DNA from: Viridibacillus arenosi
GTDB lineage: Bacteria; Bacillota; Bacilli; Bacillales_A; Planococcaceae
Assembly: GCF_001955655.1 (NCBI RefSeq)
Contig: NZ_MSPW01000009.1
Span: 98,024-162,023, forward strand
Direction of reading: 5' to 3'
DNA length: 64,000 bases
Below, one piece after another: positions 56,475-64,000 of the stretch (position 1 is the first letter of the stretch; every line of letters begins with the position of its first letter). A model generated the notes under the pieces. The model saw only the letters and a list, made by a program, of their open reading frames with translations, did no database searches and was not told where the DNA came from. Made by a program: the position numbers and the translations under genes.

Positions 56475-57566
56475 TTGAAAAAAATTCTATTAATATGTTG
56501 TACCCTTTTTTTACTTAGCGCATGCACCATTTCTGAAAAATACCAAAAAATAGTATCCAATGAAACTATTACTGATAAACAACCAGAAAAAGTTGAGCAA
56601 GAAGCGCCCGTTATAAAGGATAAGAAAATTTCCATCGCTATGATTGGCGATATCCTATTGCATGAACAATTATTATATTACCAAGATTACTCCCCTTCTT
56701 TTGCTGCGGTAGAAGATACCTTAAAGAGCTACGACTTTCTGCTAGCGAATCAGGAATCCTTACCCGTAGGTAAAGAATTTGGCTTATCTGGCTACCCTAA
56801 ATTTGCGAGCCCCGATTATATTGTTCGTGATTTAAAAGAAACTGGTATTGATCTCTTATCAGTAGCCAATAATCACACATTAGACCGTGGTGAAGAAGGC
56901 GTACTAGCTGCTCTTAAAAATATCAAATCTTATGGCCTTCCTTATGTTGGTGCTTATAAATCGGCTAAAGACCGCGACAAGATGCGTATTATCGATGTCA
57001 AAGGCATCAAAGTTGGAACATTATCTTACACCTATGGTACAAATGATAATGAAACACCTGCCGGCAAAGAATATCTAGTCAATCGCATCGATCTTGACAC
57101 TATTCAAAAGGATATCAAAAAAATGCGGCCTAATAGTGACGTCATCATCGTTAATATGCACTGGGGTGTTGAATACCAATCTACACCAAATAAGAAGCAA
57201 AAACAAATGGCAAAAGTCATTTCTGAAGCTGGTGCAGATATAATTTTTGGTCATCATCCACATGTCTTACAGCCCTATGAGAAATTAACTGCAAAAGATG
57301 GACATGAGACCCATGTATTTTACTCTTTAGGTAACTTTTTCGCGGCAATGCAAGATCCATCTACTTATGTGGGTGGCATCGCTTCGTTAAATGTTGTCAA
57401 AAATGCCGAAGGAGATATTCGAATTATTTCACCCGGCTTCACCCCAACTGCTATTATGAATAAAGACGGTTTCTATTCAGTAGAGTTTTTGAAGGATGTC
57501 GAAAAACAGGCTGTAAGATCCGTTGATTGGGTAAAAGAGACTGTAGGCGTTGATAGTAAGAAGTAA
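56475..57566 (+). CDS. CapA-family lipoprotein (poly-gamma-glutamate synthesis/metallophosphatase fold)
   Basis: A 363-residue lipoprotein (lipobox FLLSACT, Cys about 17) with the CapA/PgsA domain: IAMIGDILLHEQLL, ANQESLPVG, LSVANNHTLDRGEEG, VNMHWGVEYQ, IIFGHHPHVLQPYE. The metal-binding Asp, Asn and His residues of the metallophosphatase-like fold are kept. No capB or capC is nearby, so true poly-glutamate synthesis is doubtful; many CapA homologues have other, unknown envelope roles. TTG 56475 has AAAGGATG 8 nt upstream. Confidence 0.87.
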   Translation: MKKILLICCTLFLLSACTISEKYQKIVSNETITDKQPEKVEQEAPVIKDKKISIAMIGDILLHEQLLYYQDYSPSFAAVEDTLKSYDFLLANQESLPVGKEFGLSGYPKFASPDYIVRDLKETGIDLLSVANNHTLDRGEEGVLAALKNIKSYGLPYVGAYKSAKDRDKMRIIDVKGIKVGTLSYTYGTNDNETPAGKEYLVNRIDLDTIQKDIKKMRPNSDVIIVNMHWGVEYQSTPNKKQKQMAKVISEAGADIIFGHHPHVLQPYEKLTAKDGHETHVFYSLGNFFAAMQDPSTYVGGIASLNVVKNAEGDIRIISPGFTPTAIMNKDGFYSVEFLKDVEKQAVRSVDWVKETVGVDSKK

Positions 57567-57655
57567 ACATATTGGACGTTTACACCCTAACCACGCCCCT
57601 TTCAGATGCTTTACTATATAATAGAAAGAAATGCTTTTATAAAGAAGGTTTTTAA

Positions 57656-58378
57656 ATGAAGAAAATAGATATTTTATCGATTCCGATTACGGATACAACA
57701 AAAAAAGAATTTGTAAATACAGTTACAAAACAAGCAGAACAAGTTTGGATCGTTACCGCGAATCCTGAAATCATTATGCTTGCCAAAGAGCTACCCAGTT
57801 ATGAGAAGCTATTACACGCCGCTGATTATGTAGTGGCAGATGGTATAGGTGTTGTCATTGGCTCTAAAATGCTAGGACAACCATTAAAAGAACGCATTCC
57901 GGGATTTGAATTAGTACATGAGTTTATGGCATCTGCGAATGCTACGGATAAGCGCAATAAGATTTTCATGTATGGCGGTAAGCCTGGTATCGCAGCTAAG
58001 GCTGCTGAGATGGCAAAAGCCCAGTACCCTACTATTGAAATTGTTGGCGTCGCTGATGGCTATGGCGGAGACGGTACTGGTGATGAAGTTGCATCAAAAG
58101 CGGCTTCTCTATCACCTGACTATGTATTCGTAGCCTTAGGCGCTCCAAAGCAAGAGGAATGGATTGCTGCTCATCTCGAAAAGTTTCCTAACGCCATTTT
58201 AATGGGTGTTGGCGGGAGCTTGGATATACTATCTGGGAACATTGATCGCGCACCAGATATCTTCCTTAAGTTGAATTTAGAATGGTTCCACCGCTTGATA
58301 ACTCAACCTACTCGTTGGAAGAGAATGCTGAAGATTCCGCAGTTTTTGCTTGCTGTGAAGAGAGATGGACGGAAATGA
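57656..58378 (+). CDS. tagA: WecG/TagA/CpsF family glycosyltransferase
   Basis: Adds N-acetylmannosamine to undecaprenyl-PP-GlcNAc, the second step of wall teichoic acid linkage-unit synthesis after TagO. The 240 residues carry the GT26 motifs: WIVTANPEI (Thr34), VVADGIGVV (Asp62), FMYGGKPGIA, VALGAPKQEEWIA and the C-terminal EWFHRLITQPTRWKRM that forms the membrane-binding tail. AAGAAGG precedes ATG 57656. It stands alone after the CapA-like gene, with tagO 15 kb away. Confidence 0.92.
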   Translation: MKKIDILSIPITDTTKKEFVNTVTKQAEQVWIVTANPEIIMLAKELPSYEKLLHAADYVVADGIGVVIGSKMLGQPLKERIPGFELVHEFMASANATDKRNKIFMYGGKPGIAAKAAEMAKAQYPTIEIVGVADGYGGDGTGDEVASKAASLSPDYVFVALGAPKQEEWIAAHLEKFPNAILMGVGGSLDILSGNIDRAPDIFLKLNLEWFHRLITQPTRWKRMLKIPQFLLAVKRDGRK

Positions 58379-58407
58379 TTGTTTGTTGAGTAGTGGGACA
58401 AAATTGG

Positions 58408-58436
58408 AAAGCCGCCTGGATAGGCGGCTTTTTTGT
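58408..58436 (+). terminator. Terminator of tagA
   Basis: AAAGCCGCCT-GGAT-AGGCGGCTTTTTT, a 10-bp perfect stem with T tail. Confidence 0.9.
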
Positions 58437-58457
58437 GTGGTTTTGGGTGTGGTTTTG

Positions 58458-58550
58458 GGATTGTTGTAGTAACTGGGTTGTTTGTTGTGGTAACTCCGAT
58501 GTTTGTTGCACTAACTCGTCTGTTTGTTGCGCTATCTCCGGTGTTTGTTA
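58458..58550. repeat. Second 21-bp tandem array, about four units
   Basis: Units begin at 58458, 58479, 58500 and 58521, with a partial unit at 58542. The last three start TGTTTGTTG followed by YRSTAWCTC-type sequence. On the minus strand the unit reads as heptapeptides such as PEIAQQT and DELVQQT, a Gln/Thr-rich heptad. It is unrelated in sequence to the array at 31693 but has the same period. Two 11-bp repeats (GTGTGGTTTTG) precede it. No supported gene covers it. Confidence 0.8.
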
Positions 58551-58722
58551 TTTAGCAGAATATTCATGTCCTTAAAATCTCGATTTTTGTTTGAATAAAG
58601 GGTAGTTTTCTAATTTGATTGAAATATCATTATTCCCCTTTTAAGCAAAAGAAAGCCCCTAACCTCCAAAGAGTTGAAGGATTAATTGTATTAAAATATT
58701 CTAAGAATCTGGAACCCACTGA

Positions 58723-59049
58723 TTAGATGACTAATGAAATCCACCAAACATGCTGAATGAACACAACGCTGTAAAGAAGAATAGCCGCTCCCATTAATAG
58801 CTGCAATGATCTTTTCATCTGAACCTTACTGAGGATATACAATAACAATAGTGGAAACATAATTTTTAACAAATAAAACCCAAAAACACTATTTTCATAT
58901 ATTAATCGCATGAGTGGGTTTGCTTCAGTAATGTGGTTATGTCGAATGCCAAAATCGGTGAAAATGGAGTCTAAAACGGATAAGAATAATAGAAGTAATC
59001 CCGCAAATAATAGTTTGCTACGAGGAAAAAATGCAAGTTTCATTTTCAA
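58723..59049 (-). CDS. DUF5658-like small membrane protein
   Basis: A 108-residue protein with about three or four membrane helices. The segment LDSIFTDFGIRHNHITEANP followed by LMRLIY fits the DUF5658 pattern (Dxx-T---GI---xxEaNPlm) of small membrane proteins of unknown function. TTG 59049 is 9 nt from AAAGGGG; ATG 59043 is possible. It is transcribed alone; no partner is evident. Confidence 0.75.
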   Translation of the reverse strand: MKMKLAFFPRSKLLFAGLLLLFLSVLDSIFTDFGIRHNHITEANPLMRLIYENSVFGFYLLKIMFPLLLLYILSKVQMKRSLQLLMGAAILLYSVVFIQHVWWISLVI

Positions 59050-59533
59050 ACAATGTAACCCCTTTTTTATTTAATAGTATGCTTGTACTATTCTGGGATA
59101 ACTGATGGTGAAATATACTTTTGAGTTGGTGAAATTTCCAAGAAGGGATTTTGAGAAAAAAATAATTTCGATGACTGATACTGTATTCATATATATGCTT
59201 AAAAACCAATAACATTCAGACGAAAATCACTTGTTCTGAAATTAAGAGCAATAATGTATCTATCCACGATTATTCAGTTAAATGATCGATTTAGATTATT
59301 GCTCATGCTTTTATTTTTAACGTTTTTAACTATAGAATTAACTTACATAACAAATTCTTCATCGAGGTTGTTTAATAGTTATTAATCAAGGTAGTTCTCC
59401 TAAAAGAGTCGAATGCGTTCATTAAATAGAAGATTTTATTTCCAATAAACATTTTCTAATTATTAACTTATAGTTATAATTTCATCCTTTTTTGGAAAGC
59501 ATGTATTTATCACTGAAAGAAGGATGATAAATT
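59050..59533. other. Gene-free stretch between DUF5658 gene and small secreted-protein gene
   Basis: AT-rich DNA with no supported gene on either strand. It contains a 10-bp inverted repeat with a 39-nt gap (GAGCAATAAT, 59246-59255; ATTATTGCTC, 59295-59304) and presumably both divergent promoters. I see nothing else in it. Confidence 0.5.
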
Positions 59534-59962
59534 ATGATTAAGAAGTTTTTCGCCATTTTAATAATATGTTCAATTTCTTTTTTCGCAGGGTCGTATTATA
59601 CAATGAACAATTCACCCTCTAAGTTCCTTGATTGGAATAAGGAATCGATTTTCCAAGATGGCGTTGAATTAATTTCAATTCTGCCTCAAAACCTAGAGGT
59701 CGTATTTGATGATATAAAAATCTTCATATCCGATTCAATCGACTTCGTTGATGAAAAGATCGGAAACTTACTGAATAAAGAAAAAGATGATATAAAAAGT
59801 GATATAGTAGAAAATCAAAATGACTATAAAAATCCTTTATTTGAACCAACTGAAGATTTACAACAAGCAAATCTTGATTATGATTTTAATGAAAATACAA
59901 TCATAAATACGATAGCAGAGAATTACTTAAGTAAATCTCAAGAAATTTTAAGTGAAGACTAA
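59534..59962 (+). CDS. Hypothetical membrane-anchored or secreted acidic protein
   Basis: A 142-residue protein with an N-terminal hydrophobic segment (MIKKFFAILIICSISFFAGS) that looks like an uncleaved anchor or signal peptide. The rest is acidic and mostly helical (IFISDSIDFVDEKIGNLLNK). No family recognised. GAAGGATGATAAATT lies ahead of ATG 59534, a good SD. It is monocistronic, with no terminator directly after it. It may be a small wall- or membrane-associated protein. Confidence 0.65.
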   Translation: MIKKFFAILIICSISFFAGSYYTMNNSPSKFLDWNKESIFQDGVELISILPQNLEVVFDDIKIFISDSIDFVDEKIGNLLNKEKDDIKSDIVENQNDYKNPLFEPTEDLQQANLDYDFNENTIINTIAENYLSKSQEILSED

Positions 59963-60080
59963 TAATTAGGTTAAGAGAACGTACCGATTGATTAAATGAT
60001 TTTTTTAGGGTTTGTTTCTCAAAGCGCTTTGTTTGTTGACGAAACAACATTCTTCATAATCTTATTAATAAATCGATCAA

Positions 60081-60112
60081 AAGCCCCTAATCTCTTAAGA
60101 AAGTAGGGGCTA
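60081..60112 (-). terminator. Terminator of the decayed RadC-family gene
   Basis: AGCCCCTA / TAGGGGCT stem with an inner TCTT/AAGA pairing, followed on the minus strand by TTTTGATC. It lies where the end of the radC-like reading frame would fall. Confidence 0.6.
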
Positions 60113-60119
60113 CATTGTT

Positions 60120-60500
60120 CCAATTATTAAATTGACTCGTTAATTTAGTTAACAAGCCGATTCGTCTATACCCCATTCTGACGCATCGACTTCTCCTGAT
60201 GGGTGTTTATAACATACCAAACGGACGCCCCATTTAATAATATGACTGGTTTATTACTTCTACTATAATCGCATATAGGTTACCTATATGATAGAAATTT
60301 AAATGAGTTAGCTCATTTTTTTGTATTCAGAACTTAACTAGAAAATGATCTCTACCTTCTTCTCCCAGAAACTCTCTAAATAACTTTGACCCATCTTGGA
60401 GCGATTTTACTTTGAAGTTACTATACAACAATAATTCTCCCTTTATTAACTGCATCGATACAATATCTACTTGTCTTGCTTTTACTACTCTTTCTTCCAT
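60120..60500 (-). pseudogene. Decayed RadC-family (JAB/MPN domain) gene
   Basis: Minus-strand fragments in the right order match the short RadC/JAB domain family. Fragment one, ATG 60500 to TGA 60327, reads VDIVSMQLIKGELLLYSNFK then LFREFLGEEGRDHFLV. After the stop, in the same frame, NELTHLNFYHIGNLYAIIV (60317-60261) matches the family's NxPTxINxCHIGsLNASIV. After a frameshift KPVILLNGASV (60252-60220) matches KxAILSNAASV. After another shift HPSGE (60205-60191) matches the metal motif HNHPSG. One nonsense and at least two frameshifts make it non-functional. Short RadC-like genes are often carried by mobile elements. Confidence 0.8.
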
Positions 60501-60610
60501 AATGTATTTCTTCTAAATGTAAATAACCCTAATTCCAAATGGCATAAAGGCTGTTAATACTAACTTAATCATATTATATATTTGAAATGACATTCATTTC
60601 ACTAGGCAAC

Positions 60611-60647
60611 AAAAAAACTCCTACCTTCCGAAGAAGATAGGAGTCTT
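60611..60647 (-). terminator. Terminator of the surface protein gene
   Basis: Minus strand GACTCCTATCTTC / GAAGGTAGGAGT hairpin with a short loop and one mismatch, followed by TTTTTTTG. It lies about 50 nt past the stop at 60699. Confidence 0.9.
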
Positions 60648-60698
60648 TGAATCCGTTCGCCCAATAAGGTAAGGGGTGGATTAAAATAATCGGTTAGA

Positions 60699-63653
60699 TT
60701 ATTTTGAAACAGTTACTTTAACTGCTTTTTTGTGCTCATTTTTAGCTCCAGATTTATCAGTAACTACTTTAGAAGTTGGGTTAAGAGTTTCAATTGAAAT
60801 TTCTTTTGTTAAGTCTAAAGTTGTAGCTGATGCTGCTGGTGTACCTGCAACAGCTTTAACAGTTTTCACTGTGAATGTATTACCGTCAGCTGCAGCACCA
60901 TCAATTGTTACTGTAACACCGTTTAAGTCAACAGTTTGTTTAGTTGCAAGGTCTGCGATAACTACTGCAGAAGTATCAGCATTTTGTAACTCTAATTTAC
61001 CTGCGTTATTAACTACTTTATAGTTAACAGTTTCGTCAGCAGTTGCTTTATCTTTATTTGTTAATGTTGCAATTTTCGCATCTGTACCTGAAACTTCAGC
61101 ATCTGCTGGTTTAGCAGGCACTTCTGCTGTATCTGTACCTTTTGCAATTTTAAGTACTAATTTGTTTTCAAAACCTGATGCTACAGAAGCTTTTAATTCA
61201 GTTGCAGTTAAAACTAAAGTATCTGTACCTTGAACGATTTTGAATGATTCACCAGCGTCAGCACCAGTTAAAGCTAATGCTTCACTGTATGTTAATTCAA
61301 TTGTTTTGTTATCAAGAATTTTCGCACTTTGTACAACAGGTGCTACGTTATCTTTAACATCTACAGTATTTGTGTAAGATTTAACTGTTTTTGTACCAGC
61401 AATATTTTTAATGTTAGCTGCTGTGAATACAGATGCTTTATCGTCTTTTGCAATTGATTCTGCTGGTAATGTAATTGTTGCCACTTTTTGGTCTTTATCA
61501 AGAGTAATAGTAGTACCAGCTTGAAGTGGTTTACCGCCTAAAGTATAGTTTGCAAGGTCAGTTGCTGAACCAGCTACTGCTCCGCCTTTAACTGCTTCTG
61601 GGAATGTTACAGTAATAACATTAGAAGATGATATAGCATCTGTTACTACAAATTCAGTAGCTTGTTGACCTTGACCAAAATCGATTGTGTAGTTGAATGC
61701 TGCTGATTTGTTGCTAGCTTCAGCTTGGTCAGTTACTAAGTCAGATTTGAATGAGATAGCATATTGACCTGAAATAGTTTCAGCAGTTGCTGCTTTGAAT
61801 ACTACTTTTTTATCTCCAGCTTTTACTTCTTGAGATTTGAAGTTTTTAAATGTATCTGTATCAAGAACACCATTTGCATTAACGATTGAAGATGCTGCAG
61901 TGTATACTGTAGTATCTGTTGCTAACGCGCCTGCTTTTAAACCTTCGCTAAAGTTAATTTCGATTGATTCAACTTTACCATCTTTATCTTTAACTACGTT
62001 GTAGCCAGTTGCTACTGGTTTAACTGCGTCTTTTGTTAAAGTTACTTTTAGTACTGAATCAGTTGTTTTATTACCTAATTTATCTTCCATATCTTTCGGT
62101 AATACTACGCTGAATGTACGGCTATCTTTATTTTTGAAAATTTCATCTGTAACAGTAATTTTAAATTGTGTATCCTTTGAACCTTCTACTACTGCTACAT
62201 TGCTAACTTTAACATCTGCCAAAGCTTCATCTTTAACTGTGATACCAGCTACTTTAGCTACATTCATTGCTTTACTGAATGTTACTAAGATTTCTTTATC
62301 GTTTGCACCAGCTGACACTGTTGCAGATGGAATTGCTGCATCTACTGATACTGTGAAGTTAGCTGAAATTGATACTACTTTGTTACCAGCTGTATCTTCT
62401 GCATTGATTACTTCTAAAGTATGTGCTTTACCTGCTTCAAGGTTTAAGCCTGTTAATTCTAATTTATCAGAAGTACCTGTGAATGAAGTTACTGCAACAT
62501 AATCACCATCAACTTTAACTAGTACGCCAGCTTTTACTGGTTCTGATAATTGGATAGTTGCAGTTTTTGCTACTGTACCGTTTGTTTGAGCTTCAACGCT
62601 TAAAATTGAAGGAGCTACTTTATCTTCAAAAGTAATTTTGCTTACGAATTTTTCAGTAGATACTTTAGCATCTGCTTTTGTTTGGATTGCGTTGACTACT
62701 ACAGTAGCATCTGTAACTTTAATTGCAGTAGTTGAAGTTAATGTTAATGTTTTACCATCTTCTGATAATTTACCAGCAGAAAGTGGAGCACCCTCAATTG
62801 TTACTACGTTTAATTTTTCAGCATCTGTTTTATCTACTGCTTTGTTAAATGTAACTTTAACAGTTGTACCGTTAATCGCTTCTACAGCTTTAACTTTAGC
62901 TCCAACCTCAATACCTTTTTCGAATGCGCGTTCTACGCCTTCTACTGTGTAAGTGTCGTTAGCAAGTGCTGCATCGAAGTAGAATTTGCCTTCAAATTCA
63001 ATTAAACCTTTGTTAAGTGCTGCATCTTTATAAAGTTGATCTTTGAACACTACTAAACCTTTGTTTAATACTGCATCTTTGTAAAGTTGATCTTTGTAAA
63101 CTGTCAAACCTTTGTTTAGGTTACCAGATACATAAAGTTGATCTTTGTAGATTCCTGTTGCTGCTTTACCAGTTTTGTAGTAAACGCCTTTGTAAAGACC
63201 TGTCGCTTTTTTACCAGCTTTGTAGTAAGTTTTGTTAACTACGCCAGTGTAAGCTTTACCTGATTTGTAGTATACGTTTTTGTAAGTACCTGTCGCTTTT
63301 TTACCAGCTTTGTAATAAGTTTTGTTAGTTACGCCAGTGAATGCTTTACCTGCTTTGTAGTATACAGATTTGTAAGTACCTGTCGCTTTTTTACCAGCTT
63401 TGTAATAAGTTTTTTTGTAAAGACCAGTTAATTTTTTACCGTCTTTATATAGAGCTTTGTTGTAAGTCTTGTAACCTTTTACAACTTTACCAGTGCTCTT
63501 ATAAACAAGTTTACCATTGCTCACCTTTACTGAAGTTGAACTTTTTGCGAATGCTGTATCTGATCCAGCAGCTGCGAATGATCCTGTTAATACTGCAGCA
63601 CCAATGACAAAGGCAGTAGCCGATTTTACTAGTTTAAGTTTGTTGTTTACCAT
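60699..63653 (-). CDS. Large secreted surface protein with YYK-GK-TG wall-binding-like repeats and Ig-like domains
   Basis: A 984-residue exported protein. The signal peptide (NNKLKLVKSATAFVIGAAVL, cleavage near AFA-KS) is followed by about eleven 15-17-residue Tyr/Lys/Gly repeats (about 47-230), of type TYYKAGKKATGTYKS and later QLYKDAALNKGL. Repeated SbsA-type Ig-like domains to the C-terminus follow (for example VEAINGTTVKVTFNKAVDKT, and IPSATVSAGANDKEILVTFS). There are no SLH domains and no LPXTG. The repeats look like a basic cell-wall-binding module, so it may be an S-layer or S-layer-like protein. ATG 63653 is 10 nt from AAAGGAG; ATG 63662 lies too close to it. Confidence 0.82.
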   Translation of the reverse strand: MVNNKLKLVKSATAFVIGAAVLTGSFAAAGSDTAFAKSSTSVKVSNGKLVYKSTGKVVKGYKTYNKALYKDGKKLTGLYKKTYYKAGKKATGTYKSVYYKAGKAFTGVTNKTYYKAGKKATGTYKNVYYKSGKAYTGVVNKTYYKAGKKATGLYKGVYYKTGKAATGIYKDQLYVSGNLNKGLTVYKDQLYKDAVLNKGLVVFKDQLYKDAALNKGLIEFEGKFYFDAALANDTYTVEGVERAFEKGIEVGAKVKAVEAINGTTVKVTFNKAVDKTDAEKLNVVTIEGAPLSAGKLSEDGKTLTLTSTTAIKVTDATVVVNAIQTKADAKVSTEKFVSKITFEDKVAPSILSVEAQTNGTVAKTATIQLSEPVKAGVLVKVDGDYVAVTSFTGTSDKLELTGLNLEAGKAHTLEVINAEDTAGNKVVSISANFTVSVDAAIPSATVSAGANDKEILVTFSKAMNVAKVAGITVKDEALADVKVSNVAVVEGSKDTQFKITVTDEIFKNKDSRTFSVVLPKDMEDKLGNKTTDSVLKVTLTKDAVKPVATGYNVVKDKDGKVESIEINFSEGLKAGALATDTTVYTAASSIVNANGVLDTDTFKNFKSQEVKAGDKKVVFKAATAETISGQYAISFKSDLVTDQAEASNKSAAFNYTIDFGQGQQATEFVVTDAISSSNVITVTFPEAVKGGAVAGSATDLANYTLGGKPLQAGTTITLDKDQKVATITLPAESIAKDDKASVFTAANIKNIAGTKTVKSYTNTVDVKDNVAPVVQSAKILDNKTIELTYSEALALTGADAGESFKIVQGTDTLVLTATELKASVASGFENKLVLKIAKGTDTAEVPAKPADAEVSGTDAKIATLTNKDKATADETVNYKVVNNAGKLELQNADTSAVVIADLATKQTVDLNGVTVTIDGAAADGNTFTVKTVKAVAGTPAASATTLDLTKEISIETLNPTSKVVTDKSGAKNEHKKAVKVTVSK

Positions 63654-64000
63654 TTTATTCATTCTCCTTTACTTGCGGACTATCTAAAAGTTTTAAAGTC
63701 GTGTAGTTAATACCGTTAAATATCCTTTAAATTTACTTTACGTAATCCTTATTGACTATATTAACACACAACGAAAGGTATACTTAATATTTTTTTGGGT
63801 TTTTTACCATTTTGTTCGTTTTTGATAGTATATTCCTATTAAATTTATATAAATTTCCACTTAATAATATAATAGATTTATGTTATTTCAAGATAATTAC
63901 TTATTAAAATTTTATTAAAACATACTAATTTTCATAAAATGTTATTCAAAAATTACTATAAGTGGATTTTTTATAATAAAATATCACTATAAATTAATTT
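63654..64000. other. Long AT-rich upstream region of the surface protein gene
   Basis: About 350 bp with no coding potential. It contains the SD (AAAGGAG, 63664-63670) and very AT-rich DNA. Several TATA-like boxes are present but I cannot choose one promoter with confidence. Long leaders are common for highly expressed S-layer genes. Confidence 0.45.

Noticed and set aside
60302..60323. Plus-strand terminator (AAATGAG / CTCATTT then T's)
   Set aside because: It falls inside the decayed radC-like reading frame (codons for NELTHL), with no plus-strand gene just upstream except one ending 340 bp away; probably chance.
60730..63607. Plus-strand open frames of 88-122 codons across the surface protein gene
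   Set aside because: They are antisense shadows of a repetitive, Ala/Val/Thr-rich coding sequence with no SDs.
1..64000. tRNA, rRNA or insertion sequence genes
   Set aside because: I looked for tRNA-like T-loops, rRNA segments and transposase motifs and saw none; only the RadC-like relic hints at a past mobile element.

Overview
The window comes from a low-GC, Gram-positive, motile, competence-capable Bacillales bacterium. Gene content and order (uvrBA, prfB with its frameshift, secA, hpf, flagellar late genes, comF, degSU, tagO) match the Bacillus subtilis yvy/flg/com region. The legionaminic-acid flagellin cassette, abundant TTG/GTG starts and the large non-SLH surface protein suggest a Planococcaceae member close to Lysinibacillus or Solibacillus. 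That placement is inference, because no rRNA gene is present.

Layout. 1-2.1 kb: start of uvrA and all of uvrB. 2.4-3.7 kb: a small IDEAL-like protein, comK, and an unknown gene that overlaps comK tail to tail. 3.8-10.1 kb: prfB, secA and a membrane GGDEF-EAL protein. 10.3-14.5 kb: hpf, a PilZ-like gene, and flaG-fliD-fliS-fliT. 14.6-15.5 kb: a lone flagellin paralogue on the opposite strand behind a SigD-type promoter. 15.7-25.8 kb: a ten-gene operon with two Maf-type flagellin glycosyltransferases, a small unknown protein and a seven-gene set for CMP-legionaminic acid. 25.9-31.5 kb: hag with a CsrA-type leader hairpin, csrA, fliW, yviE, flgL, flgK, flgN and flgM. 31.7-32.1 kb: a 21-bp minisatellite that reads as heptapeptides. 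32.1-34.7 kb: yvyF, comFC and comFA. 34.8-38.8 kb: degV, a lipoprotein, degU and degS.

39-64 kb: yvyE, an LCP ligase, tagO, a chemoreceptor, brnQ, an FMN glutamate-synthase-like protein and an ACT-malic enzyme. These are followed by a sigma factor divergent from a second ComK-family gene, a second LCP protein, two NlpC/P60 wall hydrolases, a trypsin-like protease, a CapA-like lipoprotein and a TagA-type glycosyltransferase. The end holds a second 21-bp array, a DUF5658 protein, a small secreted protein, a decayed RadC-family gene and a 984-residue Ig-like surface protein.

How the genes fit together. The core is a flagellar filament module: the FlgM checkpoint, FliW-CsrA control of hag translation, chaperones FlgN/FliS/FliT, hook-junction and cap proteins, and a dedicated nonulosonate glycosylation pathway. 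Around it are the DegS-DegU switch, c-di-GMP turnover and a PilZ-like protein, all of which typically affect motile versus sessile life. Competence genes occur at three places (comK, comF, comK-like plus sigma factor). Cell-wall genes (tagO, tagA, two LCP proteins, two DL-endopeptidases) fill much of the right half. Starts were often moved inward from the longest reading frame where a Shine-Dalgarno (SD) sequence decides the matter; each such choice is stated.
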